Assembly (NCBI GenBank): GCA_038229055.1
Contig: JBBROU010000001.1
Span: 58,390 to 122,389, forward strand
Reading direction: 5' to 3'
DNA length: 64,000 nucleotides
From: JANYJA01 sp038229055
GTDB lineage: Bacteria; Acidobacteriota; Terriglobia; Bryobacterales; Bryobacteraceae
In this document: positions 1-9,711 of the stretch, one piece after another
How the letters are laid out: every line of letters begins with the position of its first letter
How positions within the stretch are numbered: position 1 is the first letter of the stretch
Program-made: the position numbers and the translations under genes
The notes under the pieces: generated by a model
Database searches by the model: none
What the model was told of the DNA's origin: nothing
Seen by the model: only the letters and a program-made list of their open reading frames with translations

Positions 1-1
1 G

Positions 2-2746
2 CGCTCCTCCTTCTCAGCCCAGTACGGGTTGGCGCAGGGCGTCGTCACGTATCAAACCGCGTCGGGAACCAACAGTGTCCACGGGGACGGCTTTGAGATT
101 ATTCGAAATAACTTTTTCGATGCGCGCGGAGCTTACAACCCGACGGTGCCGATCGACCATGAAAATAACTACGGTTTCAGCATCGGTGGGCCTGTTTGGA
201 TACCCCGGCTCTACAACGGAAAGAACCGGACATTCTTCCACTTGAGCATGGAATGGTACCGTCAGAATCAAAGCCAATCAGGCTTCATCTCATTGCCTAC
301 AGCAGGCGAGAAGACGGGGGATTTTAGCGCGCTCGGTACGCGGATCTTCAATCCCGCCACAGGCAACTGCACGGCAAACGGAAACGTGCCCGGAACGCCT
401 TTCAAAGGCAATGTCATCCCGTCCGCGTGTTTCAGCCCATTGGCGACCAGCCTTCTGCAATACCTGCCGAATCCCACGCTGCCCGGGTTCACGAACAATC
501 AAGCAAACTTGACCGGGATCAACCCGACTCGACAGAATCCGTGGGGTTTCACGATTGACCACAATATAAGCGACAAACAATCGATTCACTGGGCCCAGTG
601 GCGCGACAAGCAAACCTCTTTTGGCGGCGGCAACGGTCTAACCAAAAGCAATCCGCTCGCAAATTATACGTACTTCCCGAATCTCGGCACGGTGTTTATT
701 CTGAACTACACCTATGCCATCTCTCCGCATTTTGTGATGAGCGCGGGGGCAAGCTGGCTGGGAGAATTGAACTTCCAGATTCCAAGCCGTGTCGGAACGA
801 ACCCCGGATTTTCGGCAGCTCCCGGGGCGCCTATTATTCCAGGAATCAATTTCGGCGGCCCGCTCTCACCTCAGGGTCTAGGAACCTCGAATACAAATTC
901 GATCAACCGCAAATTGGGCATCGTCGCGGAGAACAACTATCTCTGGATTCACGGCCGGCAGACCTTCAATATCGGATGGGAATTCCGTAGAACCTTTCAG
1001 GACGACAATGAATGTCAGCAGTGCGCCGGGAATTTCAACTTCAGCAACAACCAGACCGCCGATCCCAAGAATCTCGGCACCACGGGCAACTCCTTTGCCA
1101 GTTTTTTGCTGGGCACGGTGGATAGCGCGGATCGAATCGGATCGCAAGAGTTGAGGCTCAAGAACACCGACGTCTCCACGTACGTCCAGGACGACATCAA
1201 GTTGAATCCGCGGCTGACTTTCAACGTCGGGCTGCGCTGGGACGTCATGGTGCCCTTCTCGGAGAAAAATAATTCGATCGTCTACTTCGATTCGAAGGTT
1301 GCTAACCCGGGAGCGGATGGCCGTCTGGGCGCAGCTACCAAATTCGGAAAGTGCGCTGGCTGTGCCGGGGTGGACCGTGCCGCGATTCACTGGAATCATT
1401 TCAGCCCAAGGACCGGCTTTTCTTACGAACTGAACAAGAAGACGGTGCTGCAAGGCGGGCTCTCGATCAACTTCCTTAATGGCGGGGCCTATGAATACGG
1501 CATCAGCAAGGTGGCCGTCAACTACGGCAACTTGCTCTTGGGCTCGTTCCAACGGAATTCCACGGGTTCGACCAACCCCGGCTTCGGTTCCCTCGACACC
1601 AACATCCTTCCTTTCCCTGCTGCGACTCCTTTCAGCCCCACTCTAGCGAACGCAACCAGCATCAATGCGTTTGACCCGAAGTTCGATGGCGTTGCGCCAT
1701 ATGACATCGTGTGGAGCCTGGGAATTCAGCGGGAATTGCCCTACAACATGTTCATGTCGGCTTCGTACGCAGGCAATCGAGGAAACCGGCTGCCGGCTCA
1801 GCTCAATCCGATCAACCAAATTTCGCCGGCTTATTTGGCGAAGTTCGGCAGCCGCCTGGGTGATCCGTTTGCGACGGCCGGCGCTGGGCTTGGGGTTCCT
1901 CTTCCCTACTCCAATTTCAACACCGACTTTCCTACGGCAACCGTGCTTCAGGCGCTGCGTCCGTACCCGCAGTTTGCCGGTATCTTCAACAACTTCGATA
2001 TGAATGGATCGGCGCTCTACCATGCGGTGCAGCTTCAGCTCGAGAAGCGCTACACCAACGGGCTCAGCTTCCTCGTTTCCTACACTCTGTCGAAAATGAT
2101 GTCGAATACAAGTTCCGGTTTTACATCATTTGTCAGCCAGTCGCTCAATAAAGACAATCAGAAGGCGGAGTGGTCCGTCGACAACAACGATCAGACGCAT
2201 CTGCTGAACATCGCTGCAACTTATGAATTGCCGTTCGGTAAGGGGAGGCCCTTCATGAGCGGAGGCGGGATTACCAACGTGGTGTTTGGCGGCTGGCAGA
2301 TCAGCCCGCTATTGAATTACGCCAGCGGCACGCCGCAACAGATTAACGTGGCGGGTGATCCTCTCGGCAACGGAACCGGCAACCGGCCGAACCTGGTGAA
2401 GGGGGTGCCGCTCCAGTTCTCGTACCAGAATGTCTACAAGGGATTGCCGGTCTTCAATAGCGCGGCATTTTCCGATCCCGGGCCGTGGGCGATTGGGAAT
2501 GAGAAGCGGTTTCTCAGCGGTCTTCGAGGCCCCTTTTTCTACAACGAGAACATCGCTCTGGCCAAGTACTTTCCGGTCGGCGAGAAGGTTAAATTCAAGC
2601 TCGAAGTGGAATTTTTCAACGTGTTAAATCGGGTCGTCTTTTGCGGCCCGAACACCAACCTGAACGATCCAAACTTCGGGAGGGTAATCAATTGCCAGGG
2701 GAACGCGCCACGCCAGGGCCAGGGACATCTGGAGATCCGGTTCTAG
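2..2746 (+). CDS. TonB-dependent receptor, Oar-like, 5' end outside window
   Basis: This is an outer-membrane beta-barrel receptor of the Oar/CarboxypepD_reg family, missing its N-terminus. The frame is open from base 2, and SSFSAQYG ... GVVTYQTASGTNSVHG is the end of the plug domain, so the coding region must begin upstream of the window. The TTG at 29 is internal. The rest is a long barrel rich in aromatic/Gly strands, with two blocks typical of the family: an NVGLRWDVMVPF strand and FFNVLNRVVF near the end. The protein finishes in Phe (LEIRF), as expected of a barrel recognised by the Bam machinery. Substrate is unknown; in this phylum such receptors are numerous and poorly assigned. It is followed by a perfect hairpin and then a TPR gene. 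Confidence 0.9.
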   Translation, partial: RSSFSAQYGLAQGVVTYQTASGTNSVHGDGFEIIRNNFFDARGAYNPTVPIDHENNYGFSIGGPVWIPRLYNGKNRTFFHLSMEWYRQNQSQSGFISLPTAGEKTGDFSALGTRIFNPATGNCTANGNVPGTPFKGNVIPSACFSPLATSLLQYLPNPTLPGFTNNQANLTGINPTRQNPWGFTIDHNISDKQSIHWAQWRDKQTSFGGGNGLTKSNPLANYTYFPNLGTVFILNYTYAISPHFVMSAGASWLGELNFQIPSRVGTNPGFSAAPGAPIIPGINFGGPLSPQGLGTSNTNSINRKLGIVAENNYLWIHGRQTFNIGWEFRRTFQDDNECQQCAGNFNFSNNQTADPKNLGTTGNSFASFLLGTVDSADRIGSQELRLKNTDVSTYVQDDIKLNPRLTFNVGLRWDVMVPFSEKNNSIVYFDSKVANPGADGRLGAATKFGKCAGCAGVDRAAIHWNHFSPRTGFSYELNKKTVLQGGLSINFLNGGAYEYGISKVAVNYGNLLLGSFQRNSTGSTNPGFGSLDTNILPFPAATPFSPTLANATSINAFDPKFDGVAPYDIVWSLGIQRELPYNMFMSASYAGNRGNRLPAQLNPINQISPAYLAKFGSRLGDPFATAGAGLGVPLPYSNFNTDFPTATVLQALRPYPQFAGIFNNFDMNGSALYHAVQLQLEKRYTNGLSFLVSYTLSKMMSNTSSGFTSFVSQSLNKDNQKAEWSVDNNDQTHLLNIAATYELPFGKGRPFMSGGGITNVVFGGWQISPLLNYASGTPQQINVAGDPLGNGTGNRPNLVKGVPLQFSYQNVYKGLPVFNSAAFSDPGPWAIGNEKRFLSGLRGPFFYNENIALAKYFPVGEKVKFKLEVEFFNVLNRVVFCGPNTNLNDPNFGRVINCQGNAPRQGQGHLEIRF

Positions 2747-2757
2747 CGCAATCAGGG

Positions 2758-2783
2758 CACAGGCGTGAAGATTCACGCCTGTG
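2758..2783. terminator. Perfect inverted repeat behind the TonB receptor
   Basis: A 12-bp perfect palindromic stem (CACAGGCGTGAA / TTCACGCCTGTG) with a 2-nt centre lies 11 nt after the receptor stop codon and 27 nt before the TPR start. No U-tract follows, so it may be a weak or factor-assisted terminator, or a mRNA-end stabiliser, rather than a classical intrinsic terminator. Confidence 0.5.
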
Positions 2784-2810
2784 TCCGATTTCCCGCCTAA
2801 ACTGAAGTAG

Positions 2811-4565
2811 ATGTTTCGTGCCGCGTTCGTTGCCGGATGGCTGGTTTGCTGGGCTGTTGGGCAGACGGTTCCCAGTTCGGCCCACCCTGAGCCTGCTTTG
2901 ACCGCGGTGCAAGGTTTGGTGGATGCCGGGAGACTGCCCGAGGCCGAGCTAGCGGTTCAAGCCTACTTGGAGTTTCACGCCGCCTCGCCCGACGCCCAAA
3001 ACCTTCTTGGATATGTGTTGTTTCGCGAAGGGAATGCGACGTCCTCCCTTTCCGCTTATGCCACAAGCGCAAAGTGGCGCGCTCCTGGCGCGTTAGATCT
3101 TCTGGTGATCGGATGTGATCACCTGCTTCTCGAAAACTATTCCGCCGCAGCGCAACAATTCTCCAAAGCGATCGAATTGGACAGCGGGAACGCGCTGGCC
3201 TTCTATTATCTCGGGCGCGCAAAATACAACCAAGAGCATTTCGAAGAGGCGATAACAGCGTTCAAAGAATGTCTCCGGCTCGATCCAAAGAACGTCAAGG
3301 CGGAAGACAACCTGGGCCTCTCTTTGGAAGCGTTTGGGAACACAGCAGAGGCGCTGACCGCTTACCGGGCGGCCGTCATGATCGATGAAGCGGGCGACCA
3401 CAGCGAACCTGGCCCTTACTTGAATCTCGGGAGCTTACTGTTAGCGCAAGAACAGCAAGCCCCAGCCGTTCCTTACCTCACTCGCGCGGTAGCGCTGGCT
3501 GCAAGCGACCCGCGCAGCCACCAGCAATTGGCAAAAGCATTCCTTGCATTGGACCAGCTTGAGAACGCGCAGCGAGAGGCGGAAAGGGCTGTTGCCCTGG
3601 CCCCACAGAATGCACCCGACCACTTTCTGCTGATGCAGATTTATCGCAAGCGCGGCTTAGCGGATAAGGCAAAAACCGAAAGCGAGACCTATGCCGCGCT
3701 GACGGGAGCGCATTCCTCGCCTGACACCCCGCTCGCCGGCGCCAGGTCACTGCTGACGCTAGGCAAACTGCCCCAAGCGGAGCAGGCCGCGCGCGATTTC
3801 CTGAAGAATCGGAGCAACTCGGCGGATGCGCATTACCTTTTGGCTTACATTCTGTTCAAGGAACAGCGCGCCAAGGAGTCGCTTGCGGAGTATACGGAAG
3901 CGGCCAGATATCGCACTCCCAAGGCGGCCGAGCTGCAAGCCGTGGCCAGCGACTACGTGCTCCTGAACGACTATCGGGATGCGGAACGTTGGTTCGCTAA
4001 GGCGGTTGAGTTGAATCCAGGCGATCCGCTCGGTTGGTATTACTTGGGGCGGGCCCGATACAACCTGAACCAGTTTCAGGAGGCGATCGGCGCATTCCGG
4101 GAGGTTTTGAAATTGGACTCGCGGAACGTGAAGGCAGCGGACAACCTGGGACTTTCTTATGAAGGCCTGAATCGTCCTGAAGATGCCATGGATGCGTATC
4201 GCAGGGCGATTGAGTGGCAGGCAAACTCGCAACTCAAAGACTCCGGACCTTTGCTCGATCTGGGCAGCCTGTTGGTTGACCGCGGGCAATCGCGGGAAGG
4301 GCTACGAAATCTGCGGCAGGCCGCGCAAATCGCGCCACGGGATTACCGGATTCGTAGGCAGCTTGGGAAGGCGTACATTCGCCTCGATGAACTGGACAAC
4401 GCCCGTACTGAATTGGAGGCTGCCGCGGAGCTCGCTCCGCGGAACGCGCCGGTACACTTTATGTTGGGCCAGGTATACCGTAAAAAAGGACTGCTGGATA
4501 AGGCGACGCTCGAGAACGATCGCTATGCCGCGCTCGTAAAATCAGGATCGGAATCGGAGAAGTAG
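2811..4565 (+). CDS. Exported TPR protein made of two duplicated halves
   Basis: 584-residue tetratricopeptide protein with a short N-terminal hydrophobic segment (FRAAFVAGWLVCWAVGQT), so probably exported. TPR units such as ALAFYYLGRAKYNQEHFEEA and PLGWYYLGRARYNLNQFQEA recur. Roughly residues 25-290 and 305-580 are two copies of the same long module: LLGYVLFREGN matches LLAYILFKEQR, NVKAEDNLGLS matches NVKAADNLGLS, and the MQIYRKRGLADKAK block matches LGQVYRKKGLLDKAT. It follows a TonB receptor and precedes another exported protein by 12 nt. Family knowledge only supports a scaffold or protein-binding role; the partner is unknown. Confidence 0.85.
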   Translation: MFRAAFVAGWLVCWAVGQTVPSSAHPEPALTAVQGLVDAGRLPEAELAVQAYLEFHAASPDAQNLLGYVLFREGNATSSLSAYATSAKWRAPGALDLLVIGCDHLLLENYSAAAQQFSKAIELDSGNALAFYYLGRAKYNQEHFEEAITAFKECLRLDPKNVKAEDNLGLSLEAFGNTAEALTAYRAAVMIDEAGDHSEPGPYLNLGSLLLAQEQQAPAVPYLTRAVALAASDPRSHQQLAKAFLALDQLENAQREAERAVALAPQNAPDHFLLMQIYRKRGLADKAKTESETYAALTGAHSSPDTPLAGARSLLTLGKLPQAEQAARDFLKNRSNSADAHYLLAYILFKEQRAKESLAEYTEAARYRTPKAAELQAVASDYVLLNDYRDAERWFAKAVELNPGDPLGWYYLGRARYNLNQFQEAIGAFREVLKLDSRNVKAADNLGLSYEGLNRPEDAMDAYRRAIEWQANSQLKDSGPLLDLGSLLVDRGQSREGLRNLRQAAQIAPRDYRIRRQLGKAYIRLDELDNARTELEAAAELAPRNAPVHFMLGQVYRKKGLLDKATLENDRYAALVKSGSESEK

Positions 4566-4577
4566 GATAACGACAAT

Positions 4578-5090
4578 ATGAAAAGAAACCGTGTGCGCGC
4601 AGTACTCGCGATGGCATTCTCCCTGGCTGCGGCCATCTTGGCGCAGGAGGCTCCGGGAGCGTTCTTACAGGCTGAGTTGCAAACTGCCGTCAAGGCGAAG
4701 AAGGCCAAAGTTGGCGACCCGGTGAAGGCGCGCATTGCGAGTGCGATGCCCCTTCCAGACGGCACCTTGCTCTCGAGCGGGACCACTCTACTTGGCGAAG
4801 TCCGAGCCGTGCAGCCAAACTCGATATCTATTTCTTTCGACCAGATCGAAGCCGAGGGCAAGAAGAGACCGCTGGCGCTGTCCGTTCGCGCGGCGATGCT
4901 GCCCGGCGGCCCGAAGGGTGAACCGGCCCCTGTGAAGGCAGTTTCAGCCCAAAGCGGTTCGGTGATCGGTATGCCGGGAGTGTCGCTGGAGATTGACGAA
5001 GGGCCGCAACATGCCTCGAAATTCACTTCGGAAGCCAAAGACTTTCAGCTAAAGCAGGGAACCCAGTTGATGCTTGCCGTCGTGAAATAA
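4578..5090 (+). CDS. Small exported protein of unknown function
   Basis: 170 residues, beginning with a clear Sec signal (MKRNRVRAVLAMAFSLAAAILAQ). The mature part resembles short acidobacterial exported proteins with a beta-rich segment (KVGDPVKARIASAMPLPDG, TTLLGEVRAVQPNSISISFD). I cannot assign a function. It starts 12 nt after the TPR gene on the same strand, so the two are probably cotranscribed. The wording VGDPVKARI ... LPDGTLLSSGTTLLGEV resembles proteins with TrbI/VirB10-like beta-barrels, but that is only an impression. Confidence 0.7.
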   Translation: MKRNRVRAVLAMAFSLAAAILAQEAPGAFLQAELQTAVKAKKAKVGDPVKARIASAMPLPDGTLLSSGTTLLGEVRAVQPNSISISFDQIEAEGKKRPLALSVRAAMLPGGPKGEPAPVKAVSAQSGSVIGMPGVSLEIDEGPQHASKFTSEAKDFQLKQGTQLMLAVVK

Positions 5091-5119
5091 GCGGCCATCT
5101 TAAGCACGCTCAAGCATGC

Positions 5120-6286
5120 TCAATGCGCGGATTGCTTGTTCTTGATAACTTCCTGAGCGCGTTCCGCCGTCGCGGCGCGCGCGCTCTCCTCAAGCGTGCT
5201 GAAAGTTTGCATTTCGGTTTGAGCCTCCCGCATCCGCCCCAGCGCGCGATAGGCCTTGGCTAGCAAAAAGTGATTGCCGGGATCGGCGGGTTGGGCCTTC
5301 ACCGCGGCTTCCAAGTCGCTAACGGCTGCATCATAACGATTCAGCTTGATCAGGGCGCGCGCCCGGTCCACGCGGGCGTCCGTCAATCCCGGGCACATGA
5401 CCAGCGCTTTATCGATGCCGGCGAGCGCTTCCTCCGCGCTGCCGTTTTTCTGCAGTTGCGTCGCACCGATCTTCCACTGCGCCTGGCAGTTTCCGGGATC
5501 GAGAGTGAGTTCTGCCTGGAACTGCTCCAGCGAAGCGTCCCACTGATTCAAGGCTTCGTAAGCCTGCCCCAGCTTGAAATACGTTCCGGGCCGCCTGGGA
5601 GCCAGTTCCACCGCTTTTTTTAGCTCCACAACGGCGCCATCGTAGTTGTTCATGCTCTCCATCACCTCGGCCGATAGCTCATGCGAAAGAACCGAGTTGG
5701 GGTCGATTGAATTCATTTTGCCGAAGGCCTGCTCGGAAAGTTTCATGTAGTTTTTGGCCAGTAGGTACCAGACTTCCTGGTTGTCCGGTTGGCGGTTCGC
5801 CAGTTGCTGCAACTGAGATGACGCAGCCGGGTAGTCGCTGAGCTTGATCAGGTCTTTCGCCAGGAAAAGCTGTGCGTTGTTGTCGCCCGGACTGGCCCGG
5901 ACGGCCGCTTCCAGGCGAGGACGCGCCTTGGCATAATCGCCCATCTCGTAGAGTGCGATACCGAGCAGGGCCGACGTCGACGGCATCCCGGGATTCAGCT
6001 TCAGACTCTGCTCCAAAACCTCAACCGCAGCTTTATAGTCCCGCTGACGAAAATACAGCGCACCCAGGTTGTTGTACGCTGCGCCCAGGCGCGGCGCGAT
6101 GCGAATGATCTCGCGGTAGCCGTTAATCGCGCCGGCAATATCGTTCTTCGACTGCGCCGCTTTCGCCTGAAGGTAGAGTTGCTGGACGCGCGCATCGGAC
6201 TCATCGGCTCCTGTCTGACTCAGCGAAACCTGCGCGCCAAGCGAAAGGAGCGACAGCAAAATCGGAAGGGAATGCCGGTGGCGCAT
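5120..6286 (-). CDS. Exported TPR protein
   Basis: 388 residues with an N-terminal signal peptide (PILLSLLSLGAQVSLSQ) followed by about nine TPR units, for example AAYNNLGALYFRQRDYKAA, GTYFKLGQAYEALNQWDAS and NHFLLAKAYRALGRMREA. It faces the first CRTAC1-type gene divergently across a 40-nt gap. In acidobacteria, TPR proteins frequently neighbour ASPIC/UnbV proteins, as here. No enzymatic domain is visible. Confidence 0.85.
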   Translation of the reverse strand: MRHRHSLPILLSLLSLGAQVSLSQTGADESDARVQQLYLQAKAAQSKNDIAGAINGYREIIRIAPRLGAAYNNLGALYFRQRDYKAAVEVLEQSLKLNPGMPSTSALLGIALYEMGDYAKARPRLEAAVRASPGDNNAQLFLAKDLIKLSDYPAASSQLQQLANRQPDNQEVWYLLAKNYMKLSEQAFGKMNSIDPNSVLSHELSAEVMESMNNYDGAVVELKKAVELAPRRPGTYFKLGQAYEALNQWDASLEQFQAELTLDPGNCQAQWKIGATQLQKNGSAEEALAGIDKALVMCPGLTDARVDRARALIKLNRYDAAVSDLEAAVKAQPADPGNHFLLAKAYRALGRMREAQTEMQTFSTLEESARAATAERAQEVIKNKQSAH

Positions 6287-6328
6287 CGCTTCGATTATCC
6301 TTCATTGCTATAGACTCAAGACGTGCAG

Positions 6329-7996
6329 ATGAGGCCGGCGTACATCGCTATTCCCATGGCGCTGGTGGCATTTCCCTTCGGGATTTTTTCTTTAGCGGGG
6401 GGCGCGCCGGGGCTCCAGTTTTCCGAGGTCGCGCAAGCCGCCGGAATCCACGCCGAGATGCGCTGCGGCGGCCCTGAGAAGCGCTGGATTCCCGAAGCCA
6501 ACGGGAGCGGCGTGGCATGGCTCGATTACGACAACGACGGATTGATGGATTTGCTTATTGTGAACGGCGGCAGCATGGACCAGTTGCGCCGTACGGTTTC
6601 CGGCGGATCCATGTCGCCCGCGAAGAACGGCGTCTACTTGTTTCACAACCTGGGCAACGGACACTTCGAAGACGTGACCGCGCGCGCCGGTCTTACGAAT
6701 CCCTATTGGGGCACAGGGGCGAATGCGGCCGACTACAACAATGACGGCTATACGGATATCCTGATCACCACGATCGGGGTCGATCTGCTCTATAAGAACA
6801 ACGGCGACGGAACGTTCACCGAAGTTGGTGCTGCTGCCGGTTTGAGTCGCGACGTGAGGTGGCATACGGGAAGCACGTTCGGAGATTTCGACAATGACGG
6901 GTATCTGGATATCTATGTGGCGGGTTACGTGGACATTCACTCCATTTCGCTGGCTGAGCCCGCGCCCGTGTGTCCCTACAAAGGGATGGGAGCTTTCTGC
7001 GGTCCCATCGGAATGAAGGCCGAGCGCGGCATTCTTTATCGCAACAATGCCAACGGGACGTTCACCGATGTCACGAAGAATGCGGGGCTCAACGATGTGA
7101 AGCCCGCGCATGGCTTCAGTGCCGTTCTCGACGATTTCAACAATGACGGCAAGATCGATCTTTTTGTCGCAAACGATTCCGACCCGAACTCCTTGTTTCT
7201 AAACCAGGGTGACGGCACATTCAAAGAGTCCGCGCTGTCACTTGGGGTGGGTTTCAACGCGGACGGCCACGTGCAGTCGAACATGGGGATCGCGATTGAA
7301 AATAGCGAGAATGGCGGCCGTTTGAACCTTCTGACAACCACATTTATCGACGACTACTTTCCGCTCTTCAAGCAAGACAAGGCCGGCTTTTTCGAGGATG
7401 CGTCGTCGTCCAATGGACTGACGATGCTAACCCGGAAGTATCTCGGGTGGGCCTGTGGCTTTGCCGATTTCGACAACGACGCGCGCCGCGAGCTGTGGCT
7501 GGCAAACGGGCACGTGTATCCCCGTTCGCCTTACTATCTGGAACCTGTTTCGATTCTTGCGAACCATCACGGTCAGTTTTCGGCAGCCTATCAATATCCG
7601 GAAACTCCGAACAACTCCTACCGCGGCGGAGCGCACGGCGATTTCAACAACGATGGTCGCGTGGACCTTTTGATTTTGCCGATTGCAGGCCAGCCTTTAT
7701 TGCTTCAAAACACGACGGCGACCTCCAGCTCCTGGATAGGCGTGCAGCTTCGCGGGACCAGCACCAATCGCGACGCAATCGGCGCGCGCATTGAGATTGG
7801 CTACTGCGGACAGTCGCAGTTCGCGACGCTTCGGAATGGCGGCAGCTACCTTTCCCGCAACGATCCTCGTGCGCATTTCGGTCTGGGCGATTGCGCGAAA
7901 GTGGATCGCGTCGCGATAAAATGGCCACGTGGGGCTGTGCAGAAACTGACCGGCCTGCCGCTGAACCGCTACACCACCATCGAAGAGCCACGCTGA
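6329..7996 (+). CDS. CRTAC1-type FG-GAP/ASPIC-UnbV protein (copy 1)
   Basis: Exported beta-propeller-like protein of 555 residues. After a signal segment (AYIAIPMALVAFPFGIFSLA) there are at least six calcium-type FG-GAP blades of the form DxDxDGxxD: DYDNDGLMDLLIVNGG, DYNNDGYTDILI, DFDNDGYLDIYVAGY, DFNNDGKIDLFVANDS, DFDNDARRELWLANGH and DFNNDGRVDLLI. The C-terminal 80 residues are an ASPIC/UnbV domain (STNRDAIGARIEIGY, RNGGSYLSRNDPRAHFGLG). I chose the ATG at 6329; a GTG two codons earlier is also possible. The next gene is a paralogue starting 2 nt after the stop. Role is likely extracellular binding; no substrate is indicated. Confidence 0.85.
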   Translation: MRPAYIAIPMALVAFPFGIFSLAGGAPGLQFSEVAQAAGIHAEMRCGGPEKRWIPEANGSGVAWLDYDNDGLMDLLIVNGGSMDQLRRTVSGGSMSPAKNGVYLFHNLGNGHFEDVTARAGLTNPYWGTGANAADYNNDGYTDILITTIGVDLLYKNNGDGTFTEVGAAAGLSRDVRWHTGSTFGDFDNDGYLDIYVAGYVDIHSISLAEPAPVCPYKGMGAFCGPIGMKAERGILYRNNANGTFTDVTKNAGLNDVKPAHGFSAVLDDFNNDGKIDLFVANDSDPNSLFLNQGDGTFKESALSLGVGFNADGHVQSNMGIAIENSENGGRLNLLTTTFIDDYFPLFKQDKAGFFEDASSSNGLTMLTRKYLGWACGFADFDNDARRELWLANGHVYPRSPYYLEPVSILANHHGQFSAAYQYPETPNNSYRGGAHGDFNNDGRVDLLILPIAGQPLLLQNTTATSSSWIGVQLRGTSTNRDAIGARIEIGYCGQSQFATLRNGGSYLSRNDPRAHFGLGDCAKVDRVAIKWPRGAVQKLTGLPLNRYTTIEEPR

Positions 7997-7998
7997 TC

Positions 7999-9690
7999 AT
8001 GACTGCGCTGTCGGGACCGAGCTTTGTACTCGGGCTGTTCATTTTTGTCTCCTTGGGTTCCTTAGCGGCGTGGGAGGCATCGCAAGCTACGCCCGGAGAT
8101 TTTGCCGACGTAACCGCTGCCCGCGGGGTGCATTTCCAACATGTGGCGTCGCACACGTCAAAGAAATATCTTCCCGAAAGCATGGGATCGGGTGTGGCGC
8201 TATTCGATTACGACAACGATGGCCGGCTCGACATTTTTCTGGTGAACGGCGCGACGCTGAGCGACCCGACTCCCAAAGGCACCATCCCCCGAAAGTCCGG
8301 GCCCAAGGAGTGGAATCGCCTCTACCATCAGAAAGCCGATGGCTCTTTTGAAGACGTCACGGAAAAGGCCGGCTTGCAAGGAGCCGGATACGGCATGGGT
8401 GTTGCCGCGGGCGATTACGACAACGACGGGTACGAAGACCTTTACGTAACCGCGTACGGCGGCAACAAGCTTTATCACAATAACGGCAACGGGACTTTCA
8501 GCGACGTAACCGCCCGGGCGGGCGCCGGAGGAAATGGCTGGTCCACGAGCGCCGCCTGGGTGGACCTGGACAACGACGGCTTGTTGGATCTGGTAGTGCT
8601 GCGCTATCTACAGTGGGATTTCAGCGACATCTGGTGCGGCGAGCACAAGGAAGGCTACCGTGCTTACTGCCATCCGGATACGTTCAAAGCCATTGCCCCC
8701 CTGGTCTATCACAACGACGGCAACGGCCGCTTCAGCGAAGTAGCGGAGAAGATCGGTCTGGCGATTCCCGGCAAGGGATTAGGGGTCGCGCTGGCGGACT
8801 ACGATCGCGACGGTCATATTGATATTTTTGTCGCCAACGATTCCATGCCCGAGTTCCTTTTTCACAACAAGGGCAACGGCACGTTTGAGGAGAAAGGCCT
8901 TTTGTCACAGGTCGCCGTGGATGAGGATGGGCATACTTATGCGGGCATGGGAGCGGATTTCGCGGATCTCAACAACGACGGCTTACCGGATTTGATCGTG
9001 GCCAACCTTGCCAATCAGGCGTACGCGGTTTATCGGAACGACGGCGACGGAAGCTTCACTTACACTACCCGAACATCCGGCATCGGGCCGATGACGATGC
9101 TGCATTCAGGTTGGGGACTGAAGCTGATGGATTACGATAATGACGGCTGGAAGGATCTGCTCATCGCGCAGGGACACGTGCTGGATACGATTGAACTCAC
9201 TTCCCCCCAGTTGCATTACCGCGAGACGATGCTGCTGGCGCGCAACACGGGCCACGGATTTGTCGACGTGTCGCGGCAATCCGGCAGCGCGCTTCAGCAG
9301 GCATGGTCTGGACGCGGCTTGGCCACGGGAGACATCGACAACGATGGGAGAGTGGATGCCGTGGTCACGGAGAACAATGGGCCGGTTCACATCCTTCACA
9401 ACGAAACGAAGACCAACCATCACTGGCTGACTCTTTCGCTGGTAGGGCACACGAGCAACCGCGATGGCATCGGCGCGGTGGTGAAGGTGGCGACGCCAGA
9501 CACAACGCAGTTTGCCACGGTCACGACGGCCGGCAGTTATCTTTCTTCAAGCGACAAACGCGTGCATTTTGGTTTGGGGCCTGCGACGGTGGTTCCCCTG
9601 ATGGAGATTCGCTGGCCCAGCGGCATCAAGCAAGTGCTGAAGGATGTACGAGCCGATCAGATTCTTTCGGTGGATGAACCCGCGCGCTGA
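7999..9690 (+). CDS. CRTAC1-type FG-GAP/ASPIC-UnbV protein (copy 2)
   Basis: 563-residue paralogue of the preceding gene, same architecture: signal segment (FVLGLFIFVSLGSLAAW), FG-GAP blades (DYDNDGRLDIFLVNG, DYDNDGYEDLYVTAYG, DLDNDGLLDLVVLRY, DYDRDGHIDIFVANDS, DLNNDGLPDLIVANLA, DYDNDGWKDLLIAQGH, DIDNDGRVDAVV) and an ASPIC/UnbV end (SNRDGIGAVVKVATPD, GSYLSSSDKRVHFGLG). The reading frame is open further upstream to 7891, but the ATG at 7999 directly precedes the signal peptide and sits 2 nt behind the previous stop, so translation is probably coupled. Confidence 0.87.
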   Translation: MTALSGPSFVLGLFIFVSLGSLAAWEASQATPGDFADVTAARGVHFQHVASHTSKKYLPESMGSGVALFDYDNDGRLDIFLVNGATLSDPTPKGTIPRKSGPKEWNRLYHQKADGSFEDVTEKAGLQGAGYGMGVAAGDYDNDGYEDLYVTAYGGNKLYHNNGNGTFSDVTARAGAGGNGWSTSAAWVDLDNDGLLDLVVLRYLQWDFSDIWCGEHKEGYRAYCHPDTFKAIAPLVYHNDGNGRFSEVAEKIGLAIPGKGLGVALADYDRDGHIDIFVANDSMPEFLFHNKGNGTFEEKGLLSQVAVDEDGHTYAGMGADFADLNNDGLPDLIVANLANQAYAVYRNDGDGSFTYTTRTSGIGPMTMLHSGWGLKLMDYDNDGWKDLLIAQGHVLDTIELTSPQLHYRETMLLARNTGHGFVDVSRQSGSALQQAWSGRGLATGDIDNDGRVDAVVTENNGPVHILHNETKTNHHWLTLSLVGHTSNRDGIGAVVKVATPDTTQFATVTTAGSYLSSSDKRVHFGLGPATVVPLMEIRWPSGIKQVLKDVRADQILSVDEPAR

Positions 9691-9711
9691 ACCGCGAAAT
9701 AACCGCACGTT

